Below are positions 33,713 to 47,286 of a stretch of DNA of 64,000 nucleotides, piece after piece; position 1 is the stretch's first letter; each line of letters opens with the position of its first letter. This DNA is from Lanius collurio. Lineage: Eukaryota > Chordata > Aves > Passeriformes > Laniidae. The stretch spans positions 124,001 to 188,000 of the forward strand of contig JACBWW010000086.1 of the NCBI GenBank assembly GCA_020086605.1. The letters are read 5' to 3'. The notes beneath the pieces were generated by a model. The model had not been told where the DNA came from. It was given only the letters and a program-made list of their open reading frames with translations, and made no database searches. Made by a program: the position numbers and the translations under genes.

Positions 33713-33996
33713 GAGAATCATGGAATACCTTGAATTGGAAGGGACCCTCAGGGATCCTCAGTCCAGCCCCTGTCCCTGCCCAGACACCCCAACAATGCCA
33801 CCCTGGGCATCCCTGAGAGTGCTGCCCAAACGCTCCTGCAGCTCTGGCAGCCTCGGGGCTGGGACCATTCCCTGGGCAGCCTGGGCAGTGCCAGCACCCT
33901 CAGGGGGAAGAACCTTCCCCCAACATCCAATCTAAACCCACCTGACACAGCTCCAGCTGTTCCCTAACATTTCCAGTCCCAGTGCTGGGAAGACAG
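33713..33996 (-). mobile_element. CR1 3' end
   Basis: GAGAATCATGGAATACCTTG, GGAAGGGACCCTCAGGGATC and GGGGGAAGAACCTTCCCCCA are the reverse complement of a CR1 3' end. It lies between the two 159-bp copies. Confidence 0.9.
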
Positions 33997-34350
33997 GTGG
34001 ATAACCTCTTTTACTCACTTGTTTTACACTACCTCTTCTGCTTGTCCTCCCCATGCTGCCTATTACTCCTAGTTACAGGTATCCTTAATGCTTGCTAAAT
34101 GGTGGGATCACACCACTCAGCTGCCCTCAGAACAGGTGGAAGCCACTTTTTATAGTGTAGTTTAGACATTTGGGGTTTACCTGAGTCTGGCCAAAAAGGT
34201 CAGATCACCAAATGGGCAGAAGGATGCTTTGAATCCCCTTCTGGACATGCCTTGGTGGAAAAAGAAGTGTTTTATTTGAGATGTCCTGTCTCTCCTTGCT
34301 TTTCTAGGTCCTTCAGAACCATCCAGGCTCTTCAGGGTTTTGCCTTTCTG

Positions 34351-34509
34351 CAGAAGGCAAACTGACCTGAGCTAGATTAGGGCTGGTATCTACTCTAACA
34401 CCTCTTGCCTGTAGCTGGCAGCTCTGGTCAGCTCTGGAAGGCTTTTTGCAGCTCAGGGGGATATCTGGAAAGACCAAATTAACTATGATGGTATGGGAAG
34501 TAGCCTGGA
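34351..34509. repeat. Duplicated segment, copy B (159 bp)
   Basis: Partner of 33141-33299, same orientation, 1210 bp downstream. Confidence 0.88.
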
Positions 34510-37500
34510 TACCAGAAAAGATGCTGACAGTAAGAACTACTGTGAAATGGATGTTTCCCTTGTTCTCTGTGAACACAGGTGTGGACAAGATCAAGGACCA
34601 GCACTGGGAAATGTAATTGGTCCTGAGTGTATTGTGAGGTGCAAGCCCCCAATGCTGCTCTGTGGATGGGACTGCTGCTTTTTGGGACTGTTTACCTTTG
34701 GGATCCTGCTGTTGATGGAGCACCACAGACAGGATTATCCAAAGCACTGCTGTTCACCTCCACCTTGGAGCTGCAGCCAGACCTTTCCAGCAGCTCCTCC
34801 TCTTGAGCTTCACAAGCAGAAGACAAGCCTAGGCAGGTCATCTCCACCAGCCACTGTGCTCTAGTCAGGCTGGGGCACATTCCAGTGGCTCTCCTGTGCT
34901 TCTCCTGTATCTGAGACATGCATGCAGCAAATGTTTCAGTTTACAGGGTCATCAGCCTGGCAGCTTTCCTCAGCACTAAATTTACTTTTTAAAGTTACAC
35001 CAGTGTTGTATCCAGAGGGACTGGAGGAACAGATGCAGCTTGTGAAGTCTGGCTTTAATTCACCTGCCTCATTTAATTTCCTGCCCTGCCTACTAATCAA
35101 TGAGTCTGCACTAGCAGCTCTGGGAATACCAAGGTTTTTCCATATCCAGGAGAATTCAACACAGTGGCTGAGCTCCTGAGGTCTCGAGCAGGCCATGTCA
35201 TGTCTCCTCTGAGGCTGCTTCTTTATGGATTTCCCTCCCCCAGAAGCACTTGCAGACACTCTCCAGCCCATGGCAGCTGCACCTCATTTCCTTGCAGGGC
35301 CTGCTGGCACAGGGCAGCTGTGTCACATTATCCTCTCTTAGCCTGTGTGGCATTTCCTCCTGGAAGTGCTCTCCAAGATTTTCAACCCCAGGTCTTGCTT
35401 TTTCAGGGCCACATGCTTCTTTCTGGGGCTCTGTGCCTATGGCAGCTCTGCTGTGCTATGTCAGACATGCTGCTGGGGCCATTTGGGTATTGTCACCTCC
35501 CAGGGCTGCCAGTGGGACCAGCAGAGCCTGGCAGGGGCTCCTTTCTCCCTCGCAGAGCCCCGAGTGTGTCACTTCCAGGTGTCCCTTCTCCAAGGACAGC
35601 AGCACCATCTCAGCTCAGAGGTGCTGTCAGGCACTGCCCAGACATTCAGGGCTGTCAGGAAGCACCAGTGAAAGGGTTTCTGACACTTTTGCTTTGTTTA
35701 AGCAGAATTCCACCGTCCTGGGTTTTTTTGACTCCTGTTAATTCCAAGCAGTGCTGCTCTGTTGCTTAATCAGCTGGTGTCAAAGCCCTGGGAGACAGGA
35801 AGGTTGCCTTTGCCTGGTGGTACCTATTTTGTGATGCTGCTGCTTTACTTCACATATTATAATCTGTGCCAGATTGCTCTTTTCTTGCTAAAATGGACAA
35901 CTGGGATCCAGTTGTCATGCAAATCACACGGTGGAATAAAAACCGTGGGGAACAAAATCCAATATAAATAGTCATGTCAGCCTTTGTTATGGTGTGATGG
36001 CCTCAACTCTGCTCCTGCTCTGTTGGAGGATCAGGAGGAGAGAACCTGTGGTGCCTTTGTGTTTTATAGGCACGAGCTCCATGTGAGGCTGCCTTTAGGC
36101 ATTGGAGACCCTGATAATGTGTGTGTGTGCAAACCTAACAGACAGATTCCGCCCACGCTGGAAATTTGATGATTGCCTTGTTTTTTCAAGGTTCTGTTTT
36201 ATACACTACAGGCCAAACCCATGGGATAATTGCTCTCTCTGCACAGGGCTGAGATGATGTGGTGAGAGAGAAGCACAGAGATGCTGAAATTTCAATCTGC
36301 CACATAATGTTCTCCTAATCCTGATGGCCTTGTAATTGTCCCGCTGTCACCGGTGTCGTTGTGGTTGTCACTGTTTTCCCATGTTTAGTGCTAAATGTTG
36401 TAAATGAAGAGAAATATTGAAATTTGTAAAGGAATCTAAATTTACTGTGAAATTAAACATACAGGAGCCTGAAAAGTCAAATTGAAGAGGTATGTCTTCA
36501 TTTCAAATGGCAAGTCAGAGTAACGTAAAGTGATATTTTGTTGATACAGCTGCTTTTACTGCAGATCTGCTTTGCATTTCCCCAGGCCATGGGTAACAAA
36601 GAATGAGGCTGAATGTCTTCTCATCTTTGAGGACTGAGTGTTAGGAATATCTGTGCTCATAAAGTGTTAGAGCTGGCAGTCAGGAGGTCAGTGTTGTGTG
36701 GGTTACCCAAGCCTGGGCACGACTTGTGAGATCCACAGTGAGAACAATGTCCATATCTCATGGAAATGGTGGCTTCCAGAGCACAGCAAGGAACAAGTGT
36801 GAGAGCTGGTGAAGCCAGATGGATGAGCTCAGTTCAAAGTCCTCCTAGAAGCTTTGGCAACATAACTTGTATATCTACTCAGGAAAGCCTTTACGACTAC
36901 CATAAATGACTTTAAATGGCCTTATTTTCCTGCTAGCAGTGAAATAAGCAGCTTCAATGGGGAGGAGTAAATCCACTTGATTACACACGTTGTTGGGAAT
37001 AACACTCTTATTGGTTATTACTAATAACCCAATTTATTACTGGTAGTGAGGCTGCTGAAACAGGCAGTCTTATCTGCCAGGGAATGACTGTACTGCTCCT
37101 AAATTTCCAATTGCAATGGAACAAGGGGAGTCAGGAGGGTCTCAAGGGAGGAAACTCAGCAGGAAGCAAAGTCAACATGGAGCACTTTGGTTATAAACAA
37201 TGTGTGTGACAAATGAAATGTATTGGGGCCAATCTGTCTTTGGAGGAGGATTTCTGCCAGGCAAGGCTGAGCTCTTTCCATCCTGATGCTTTCCTGGGAC
37301 TATCCATGGTGTTTGTGTGGCAGGTCATGGAGGTGTTGGCTTGTTGGCTGATGTTCTGGAGGAAAGAGGGGCTTCTAGACCTTGGATGTGCAAAGCAGCT
37401 CAAGCTCAGGGCTTCAGTCCAGGATTTAGATGGAATTTCTCCATTGAAATCAATGGCAAAACACCTGATCACCACAGCAGGAGTGTTCACAGCAATACCC

Positions 37501-39347
37501 TGGGAAATTCTCTCTTGGAATAGATCAGATCCTCCTCTTATTTATGCAATTATAAATTCAGTGTAGCTTCATTTGAAACAACTGTTTTCATCCAATGCAA
37601 ATAAGATCAAGATCTGGCCAAGGCTGCTTTTGTACACAATGGGAACTGACTGAATTACGGAAAACAGGAAACAAATCTAATGTAAATCTGAATGGAAATA
37701 CCATGCTCTGTGTTACATCAGAATAAATTGGAAGGAAGTGTGTTGATGCTAGTGGAATTATCTGGATTTACACCAGACTGTGGCTCAGCATTTGTCAGTT
37801 GGCTGCACACTGACATCAAAACTCAAGCCACACCACCTCATCTGAATAGCTTTCAACATTTTCTCCCTTTTCCTTTATATTTAAGCAGTTGCCTCAGCAT
37901 TCCAATGGCTGATTGGCCTTTTCAAACAAATAAACCCCTACAAACAGACATCAACAAAGAAGCCTTGCTCTCACTGGCCTTTGCAGAATCTTGATGATGA
38001 GTATGAAGCACTGAGCTTGGGTTTAGGGTCACTTGAACTTGCCCCTGCTCTTCTGTGTTCACACTTTAGAGCAGCAGGATTGAGGGGACAGATCCTGACA
38101 AAATCATTGGGATTTCTTCAAAGGAGGGAAATCCCAAAGGCAAATTCATCACCTTCCCAGCACTAGTAGGAAGGGCCAGCAGTTTCCTAGGCTGCACAGG
38201 ATTCACCCTTGAGTAGATCAGCAAAATATTGTCATTCTTTCCCTCTTGCTGTCTTCAGGCAGATGGTCAGAATGGAGCCCCAACCCTCCCTAATGGATCT
38301 AACAGGAATCTAATGAATTTAATGGGGAATTGTGTCATGCTCTGTTTCCATGGGCAGGTTCCTGTGCAGAGGAATATGGGAATCTGTGGGTACTTTTCAT
38401 GGGAATGCTGGAGGGTTAATTAATGCCTGAGCAACAAATTTGACTCCCTGAGTGAAAGTCACTGGAAAAACAGAGTATCTGAGCAAGAGCATAACCACAC
38501 CAGCCCTTCCCTTGAATCTTGTGTACCCCAGCTTCTTACTTAATTCAGTTTTTAATCCGTGCTCATGTTTCTCTTCAGATAATTAGTAAAATGCATCTTA
38601 ATTAAAACAAGAGGAGGAGAAAGCACACAAACAAAATGAAAGCCCTAAGTCAATGGGATGCAGGGATGGGCAAAACCAGTATTCAAATACAAATCTTGAG
38701 GCAAACATGATAATAACAGTTATGGAGAGTGTATCACAGGTAAGGTCTTTTCTGAAAGCTGGATAACTGTTTGCCTGTACACCCTGCTGAAAAAAGGGAC
38801 TGGCTGGAGCCTGAGGTCTGAGTCCCACAGAGCCTGACCTGAAATCAGCCTCCTGGGGAGAAGAGCTGGGGGAGCTGTGTGGTCAGCAGTCTTTGTTTTT
38901 CCCTTTCTCTGTCACTGATTTTCCATGTGATCTTCAGCATCTGCCCCTCTGTCTCCACCTGGGAGGAAGGTGCAGCCCCCCCCCCTCAGTCTTCTCTGCT
39001 CCAGAGGGCTTGCACAGGACTGCAAATGCCTGTAATCCTGGGGAACCAGTTAAAATCAATTTTCCAACCTCCTTGGAGAGTCTCAGCTGCATCACTGGTC
39101 TTTACTCACTGCCTGTAAATGATCCAAGTGCACAGGAGAATAAAGCTGATATTGAAGTAGATGTAATGGGGCCACCAAAGAGAGTCAAGAGAGAATCACA
39201 ATTGCAGAGACATTTTCTGCACCAGCAATACAAGAAGATGGGGGGCAGTTATTTGCGTTTATAGGAGTAAAACTCTTTAGGCAAGGACCTTAAAAGTGGG
39301 AATAATTATAATTTACTGTTCACACCATGCAGTGGGGAATCAGGCCC
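34510..39347. other. No gene recognised
   Basis: Intergenic. A short inverted motif CCATTGAAATCAATGG near 37440 may belong to an old repeat. Nothing else is supportable. Confidence 0.5.
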
Positions 39348-39367
39348 AAGCTTGTAGCTACAAGCTT
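39348..39367. repeat. Perfect 20-bp palindrome
   Basis: AAGCTTGTAGCTACAAGCTT equals its own reverse complement. Confidence 0.95.
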
Positions 39368-42300
39368 TAGCTATAAATGCTGTGGACTGACTGTGCTGTG
39401 CAGAGTTTTACCCAGTCACATTGATTTCAGAACTGCTTTCCTCAGGGAATGGCACTGTTTTATTCCAGTATGGATGTGAGACCCTGCACTTGATTCTGAT
39501 CTTATATTCTGAAAAACTGAGTGATTTTTGATGGGTATATGACTGACTTGCATATGCATGTAACGTGCCTTCAAGAACTGATACAACTTTGATAAGATTC
39601 TTATTTATTCTTCTAATTAAACCCTATTACATTGGGCAGAATGCTGTCCCTTTCCTCCCAGAGACTCTGTGAACACTGAGCTGGGGCTCATGGCAGAAAT
39701 CAGGTTTGCCCATGATGGCAATAGAACAGGTTAGCCTGTAAGCCCAGAGTAAACTTGCACTCTGTTTGTTAAAAAGGAATTTATTAATGGATTCTGTGAC
39801 TGATCTCCTGAAATGTCATTTGAATAGTTTTGACTGTGCATTTGTTTTATTCCTGGGAAATTTCACAGTACAAAAAGACTCTTATTTTCCCTTCTTCATT
39901 TGCCAAGAATCTCTTTGAAAGTTGTTTGTAATTTAGGCTGAGGTTTGGGCCAGATCTTTAGCTCTCATAAGCAGATGCATCTCTGTTGACTTTTGTGAAA
40001 GATTCTGATACACCTGAGCTGAGGATCAAGGACAAGAAAATGAAAGTAAGAAACTGCAAGGAATGAAGCTTTCTGACCAGGGGAGTAGTTACTGTAGGAA
40101 ATAAGTTATTTCTTTAAAAAAAGGGGGAAAAAAAAGATTTTTCTAAAATCACAAACTTATTCTTTGGGATATGTGTGTCTAGATCAAATCTTCCTGGCCC
40201 AGTGTCGTTCTTCCATCAATCCCTTTTTATGCTGTTAATTTGAGGCCTTTCCCACTGCTTTCCTGCTCTGCCTCCCGGGGCATGTGCAGGAAATGCTGGA
40301 TGGTTTGAATTAAAATATTCCACAGTGAAAAAAGTAAAAAAAAAATTAAATATAAAATCTTTGCTGGTAGTGAAGTGGAGAATGTGGTGACATGGAAGAG
40401 TCTGGATTATTTTGGATGATTTTAGTGCTTCTGAAAGCAAATGCTTAACAGCCAAATGCAGAGAATGAAACAGATAATGTTTGTGGATTGATGTGTACAG
40501 ATGTGCTCGGATGAGGAAGAGACAGGGACACAAGGGAGATGTGGGAGTAAGAAGAACCCCCTGTAGACTAATGAGGCACTAACATGGAGAATAAAAGGAG
40601 AAAAAAAGGAAAAATGAGTTAACTGAAGTCTTGGTCTAGCCCTGAGCTCATTACCAAGTGCTCAGAGAGGCCTTCAGAAGGACTCTGGACATAAAATCAT
40701 GAGGCAAGGCTGTATGACAAGGAAGAGGGCAGAAAAAGCACAATTCAGGGTTTAAGCCAGGGTTTAAGCTCCTGATACATTTGGCTAGATCTGCTCAGTT
40801 CTGGCTGCCTACAACTTCCTCTGAAGCTTTTTGTACAGTAAAAGGATGCTGGAAGAGAGGAGTCTCCTGCAGCATCCCTGGGGAGGTGACTCTTTTGCAG
40901 TTTAATAGTGGGTTGTCAATTTTTAGGCCTGTCAGTGCAGTGCCTTTCTCCCACAGCCAGGAGCTCATTTCAGCAATGAGTTATTCATGGTGTATATGAA
41001 AGAGGACAGAGCTGCTTTTTCTCTTAAAAGGAGAGAAGAAATACTCTTCCTGACAGAATCTCAGTGAAGGCACTGGACTATTAAATGCTGGGAAAATTCC
41101 CTAAAAACATTAGTTGTGATAATGCCAGAAACAACACAAGGTGCCCTGAGAGGTGACACAGAAAGGGGGTCCTTGGCAAGTTGTAGGGCCAGGCCCCCAA
41201 ACAGCTGCAGGTGCTTGAGGAAGGAACATGAGATCAGGACATGCTAGGAAGTGGCCCTTCCTATTCCAGCTTCTGGAAGCTCCTGCCCTTCCCAGTAATT
41301 CTTCTCTTTTCTGTTGACTGAATTGTTGTTTCTATTTTCTGCCACTGTGAACAAGAGGAAAGGAGAGGAAGCAGGTCTACAAAGCAATTTCCAATGTGCT
41401 TCCCTGTCTGTCTGTCTGCTCCCTACAAATAGTTGTTTTTCTTAGGGATAAAGGCAGAAGATAATTCCTTTAAGTGGCAGTTAAGCTCCAGAAAGCTGCA
41501 GCTTTCTCCAGCTCCTGCACAGACACAGCTTGAGTCCCAGGTTTCCCTACTTCCCCAAACCAGGAGGGTTTTTTTCCTGGCTTTGTTTTGTGTTTGGTGG
41601 TGATTACACTTCTCCAGGGTAGACCAAAGTGATTGGAGCAGCAGAGAAAATGACAAACTGATGATGCTCCATAAACTGGCTGTGCCCTTTTTCCGAAATG
41701 CTCTAATTTCATAGAGTAGGGAACAGTTTTAGCTCAATCCTGATTTGAACTCCTTGTGTTTCACCTGCAAAACCTCTGTTTTCCAAGCAGTGAGCCCAGA
41801 CCAATTTCCTTTTACCCCTGCTGTGCCTTAGGAAGAAACTTTTGATGGTGTTGGATGGAATGCTGAGGGCTGGTGGAGCAATACTTGTGTTCCAAGGCTC
41901 CAAGTGTGTCTCATCAGCAGATTTGTGAGATGGCTTTAGCTCATTAACTAATGAGGTTAATGAGAACACCTGTATGAGCCATCTGATAGGAAGGGGCTGT
42001 GTCTAGCCATGGTGATGGCTCAAGATGACACAGCAAGGCACTGGCAGAGCTGGCAGCCAGCAGAGCACAGCAGGGCAGGGCTCCATCTCCAGGTCTGAAG
42101 GCATCTCAGCCCCCCTTTGGAGAAGTGGATGGACATGGGCAGGGGCACAGGCATGAGCCTGAGGAGAGGGGGCACATTCTGCCTGATGCTGGCCTTGTGC
42201 AGGGGGTTGGAAATGTTCTCCACTATCAGTGAGGCTTGTGAACCTTGAGTGCTTCAGAGCCAAGCCACACCTCTGCCTGCAAAGAAATGTGAGCCACCAA

Positions 42301-45300
42301 CTCTGAGAACCTCGATTTCTCTGACAGGCTTATTATCAATGCATCAAATAGCATTTCTACCTGGTTTTACTGATTTATCACCCCTGAATTATGCACCATT
42401 AGTGACAGTAATGTTCTCTGATGTGGACAGGTGGATGGTATTACTCTGTTTGGTGTGCTAACAGAATCAGAATTAATATTTTGTCTTACCTGGCTTATCT
42501 TAGCTAGACAGTAGCTATTATTTCACCTACTCTGTTTCTCTTCTCCCTCTCTGTTACAACTGGAATAATTTGAATTTGAGCTATACTTGAAGCAGGACTC
42601 ACCTCAAATCAGATTTCCAATTCCTTGACCGCAGCCCCATCCCAATGCCATCAATCTCCACCGAGTCTGGGCACAGTCAGTCATGTAATTGGATGGATCC
42701 AGCAGGGAGAACATTTTGTGGGTGACTGCAGACACCTGCATGCAAACACATTTGCCTTTGCCATGCCAGGCAGCACGGGGAAGTGAGAACCCCCTGCACA
42801 CCAGGCAGCACAGCACGTGCTCCTGTGCCCATGCCATGGGACGCACAATCCCTCGTGGGGATGAAGGAGACACCCCTGGAAGTGTGTCAGTGCACACACA
42901 GAGAGGCTTGTGCAGTCCTGCTGCAGGGCTTGGAGTGTGTCTGGGCACACCTGTGGGTGAGAGCAGAGAGGGTTTGATTACTCACAATGTGCTTTTCCTC
43001 TGCCCTTTGCTTTTCTGTGCTGTTCCCACTTGTGCTGAATTACAGCCACCATGACCAGTTCCTGCCTCCCAGTGTGGGATGCTGTGTTGTGTTAGATTCC
43101 ATACATATTGCATTGTTTGCCTTCTTTATTTCCCTTTCTCCTCCCTGCTCATGGTTGTTTGTTTTCTCTTCATGTGTGGCATCAAAAGGCTGCTTGAAGA
43201 GAAACTACCCAATCCAAATGAAAGGGAATATTGCTTTTGGAAGATCCAGCTGGAGCCTGAGCAGAACTGATAGTAAATTATGAATTAGGTGGAGATTGTT
43301 ATCACTTCCTTTCTTTCTTTTTACTTTTTCTTGTCTTTCCCCCCCTCCCTGTGTATTTTTTTAACCCTAATTAAAATGTGCTGGGCACAAAAGTGTAGGG
43401 AAGGGCTGGACTCAGTACTTTTGTTTATGGCAAAATCCAAGTGGAACAGAACTCTAAATGGGCTTTGGTTGAGTCCCATCTTCCTCTATAAAGAGTGTAA
43501 TAAATATCAGCCACATTGATTTTCCTTCCCCTGAACTCTTTCCTATTTGTTCTGGTCTAACTGCACTATGTTTTCCTCTGAGGTTCTTTTGCTCTAACTA
43601 TTCTATTATCTGTTGTTGTTGTTAATCTGTGTTGAGTATGTAATTGAGAACCTAAGCGGGAGGTTAAGAGAAACCCCCTCAGGAAGGCATCTGACCTACA
43701 TGAAGAAAGAGAAAAAATAAATAACCCAAGCCATTGAGGCCAACTGTTCCATTTACCTGGTTGAGCCATTTCCTTCAGCAAGGACTTTTATCCACTCCAG
43801 GCTTAGCTCTTTTTCTGTAATTAGCTCTGTGTATGTGTTTTTAACTTCTGCTTGATTTTTGCATTGATTTCTTTGCCTTGGGGGGACATTTACCTGTTCA
43901 TTCCTCACATCTGATTTTCCTGCTACCTGCAGTTATCCACTGAACTGGTGTTAGAGGCAGAAGTAGGATGTGGCACCTTTTCCTTCTGTGACTTAACCTG
44001 GCCCCAGTGACACAGGTACATGTTGGGGGTGATGGGGAAGATGTCTCAAATCCCAAATGGCAGCTACTTAATTCTCTTTGGGTTTCCCAGGGAATGAGGC
44101 ATGAGCACGACCAAAAGCTTCCTGAGACACTGGGAAACCATGTTCACCCAACCTCAGACATTGCTTTCCATCCTCTTCCATCCTCCTGATCTGGGCAGTC
44201 CTCAGCCCCTGAACTTCCTGTCCCCCTGGTTTGGCCACTGCCTCAGGGGTACTGCAAATACACGGGATCCATTACTGCCTGCTCACTGTACCAGTACCCA
44301 AATCTCAGCAGATCAAGAGTTCTTAGTGTTTTCTTAATGTCTCTTTGTAGTTTATTAAAGGCCTAGGAGGCATGAGGGGGAAATGAGGCTGTGACTCAGA
44401 AATCCCTGCTCTCCACCACACGCTTCCTTCACAATCTTATTTGTAACCAGACTATTAAAAGTGAATTATCTCAGCCAAGTGGCAACACTGAAATGGAAGG
44501 GCTGGGGGGAGGGAAGCAACACTTCTCTCTGGTGCCTCCAGATGTGAATAGCTTAGTTCAGCCACTTTCATCTGCCCCTTTCTGCCCACATTGGCTTTTT
44601 GCCATTATTACAGGAGGATTGCTGGCATTGACAGTTGTGGACATGGCTGGCTTGTTTTTCCCTTCAGACTTGATGAAAAAGTGTCCCTCTTGGCTGCCAC
44701 GTGGGGCTGTTTTCATGTGTTTGACATGGAGCTGAGGAGAGGGAAGTGCCTGTGTGGTGCCAGCTCTGCTGTCCCTGGAGAGCCCCTTGACAGGGAGGCC
44801 CTGAGCTGACAGCTCAGTTTGCCATCCTGTTTCCATGGTGTTGCCAGCACGCCTGCTCCCAGGGATGTCTAATAAACTGGAGAAAATTGGGAGGAGGGAT
44901 TATCAAGCCTTAAGTGGTGCTGCTGAGCCAAACCTCCCATTCCATTCATGGTGAAGAATTTTTGTTTTCTCATGGGGACTGCTGTGATCCAAACAGAGCA
45001 GGGTGAGGAGGTGGCAGCTGCTCTGCCTGGGCCTGTGGGAAGCAGTTGAGGCTCCTCCAGATCCTGGCTTGTGTCTCAGTGAAGGTCAGCTCCTGTTTCT
45101 GGTGAAGCAATTTCCTCTCTCTCAGTAGGGCTAAATCAAACCTTCAAGGAATTAGATTCTGTTTCTGTTCACAGCTCAACCTCTCAAAAATTCCCTTTTG
45201 ATCTCTCCTATTCTGTTCAGGAATTACCCTGAGTGTATCTATTGACCTTCCATGGAAAGTGGACATGGCCAAGTAAAAAGCCTTGCTGAAGATTTTACAG

Positions 45301-47276
45301 GAGTAATATTGATCTTCCCATAGATGCTGAAGAGGATAGAAAGTCCTGGTTCTCTGTAAAACTAAACTAAAATTGTATTTGATGTGTTCTATAAAATGCT
45401 TATAGATTTTTATTTTTTTCCTACTTTGACTGAAACCTCTGGTTTTTTTCTCACAAAGGCCAGATGCAGAATATTTACAGAGAAGGAGGGGGAAACCTTT
45501 TACTTTGAAAAATATTTGTAGTGGCAAATCACTGCAAATTGGGGAACTCCCAGATGCATCTAAATAAATAATAGCAGAACTCAGTCTGCATTTGCAAAAA
45601 GCCCCTGAACATTGGCTTTATGGGCTTGTTTCAGGTATAACTGGGATCTAAGTTAGGCTTACTGAGTATTTACAGATTTTATAGAGTTTCCAATGGAAGC
45701 AGTACCTTTGCAATCTTTTGGGGAGTAAATCCAAGTCACACCCACTCCAAAACCAGCTCTGGTTTTTCTTGGCAAGACTCTGGTTGCTGCAATTGTGCCC
45801 TGCTGTGGTCACAGGCTCGTGGATCCTCCCAGAGATGTCACAGATTTTCCTGTGGTGACATCAGTTCCTTTCTTGGGTGAAAAGATGAGTTTCTGCACAC
45901 TGGGAGAAAAGAGTTGAGGGTTAGATTGGATTTAGAGGGGTCTGAGCCCCCAGGGGTATTCACTTGCCAAACTTCAGCTGGTGCTAGGCTGGGCAGAGAA
46001 AGAACCATCCTGTTCCTGGTGCCCAGAGGGATCCCATGGCCTCTTAAGCTCTTATGAAAAGATGCAGAAAAATGGTAATTCTTCCTAAGAGCAGCTCAGA
46101 TCTCCTGTTCTTGCTGCTCCTTGTCTCTTGTGGCTCATATCCTGACAAGAGCTTATCAGCAGTGCCTGCTCCAAACCCCGTGGCCATCGATCAAACCTCT
46201 TCCCTCTCGAGCACAGGAGCATCTCCAGCAATCACAGAACATCTCAAAACAAGAACCAGGTCTTTATTTGCTTTCTGGCTCTCATCTTCATATTTTCCAG
46301 GTTTTGTGCTGTGGACAGAGTACAGAAATATCCCTCTCATTTTTAAAGAAAACTGAGATAATCTGTGCACAGAAGACAGAGCACTGCTAAAGATTTCCAA
46401 AGAATTTAAAGAGCTCCCACCCAAGATACTGTGGCCACAAGCAACCTGTTGTCTGACATGGCCTAAACCAACTGATTATTACAATGTACTTAAATAACCA
46501 TTAATTAAAAATGTATAAACTCTTTCTGTGTCTAAGCTTCACAAAGCACACGATCCCTGCTTTCCTCTGAAACCTCCTTCTTCCCATTGAGTCTTTTATT
46601 TCCCTATCAGCTCTCTAAGTCTTCTTTCTCTGTCTTTTCTCAGCCTCTGATGGCTTTGCTCAGTTCATCCTCTGTCATTTGTGTCTGGATCTGGAAACAT
46701 TTCTCAGGACGTTTGACTCATCCATCATTTAGATAATCACAAGGAAAAAAACCCCAGTTTCCAGCTATGAACATCCAAAAAAAGCACAAAGGAAAAAAAA
46801 AACAACAAAACAAACCCTCACCTTGAACTTCCCTTCCTGCTTTTCTTTTCATTTAGTTGGAGAATCTGACTTGACAGTCTTTGCTCTGGCAAAAGTCCCA
46901 CTGAAGTTATTAAGGGCAAGAGCTTGTCAGGATTAAGAGGAAGGATTTGAAATATCTGTGAGTGATAGCAATATCCCCAGTTCTATTAGGCCAGATAAGT
47001 ATTCACAAAGGACATTAACCCTGGAGCCTTGAGCCAGCTGCTGGCTGCCCTGGGGGGAAAGGAGATGAGGTTTCCAAAGCAGCAAACTGCTTCCCAACTG
47101 CTGTAATAAGGTTTTGCATCCCTTCCCGTGCAGAGCTGAACTCAGATCACTTCCTCTCAGAGCATCCCTTTAACCATCGGGTACAGGGCCCTGGGAGAAG
47201 AGAATGGGCACTGAGGAGCCTAAACAGGAATTAAGGCACCGAGCTGGGTGTGCTGGTGTCCCTCAGAGGGGATGGC
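39368..47276. other. No gene recognised
   Basis: Intergenic sequence; open frames are scattered on both strands, none with a recognisable domain. Confidence 0.5.
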
Positions 47277-47286
47277 ACTGCCACAG

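Noticed and set aside
37213..37566. 117-codon plus-strand frame
   Set aside because: No domain recognised; overlapping frames of similar length exist on the other strand.
43079..43270. Frame with a hydrophobic stretch followed by KRLLEEKLPNPNE, reminiscent of a receptor membrane-proximal region
   Set aside because: The likeness is to a few residues only, with no flanking exons or conserved box; treated as chance.
46054..46356. 100-codon plus-strand frame with a signal-peptide-like start
   Set aside because: Hydrophobic run after the Met, but no homologous family, promoter or poly(A) context; length is expected by chance here.
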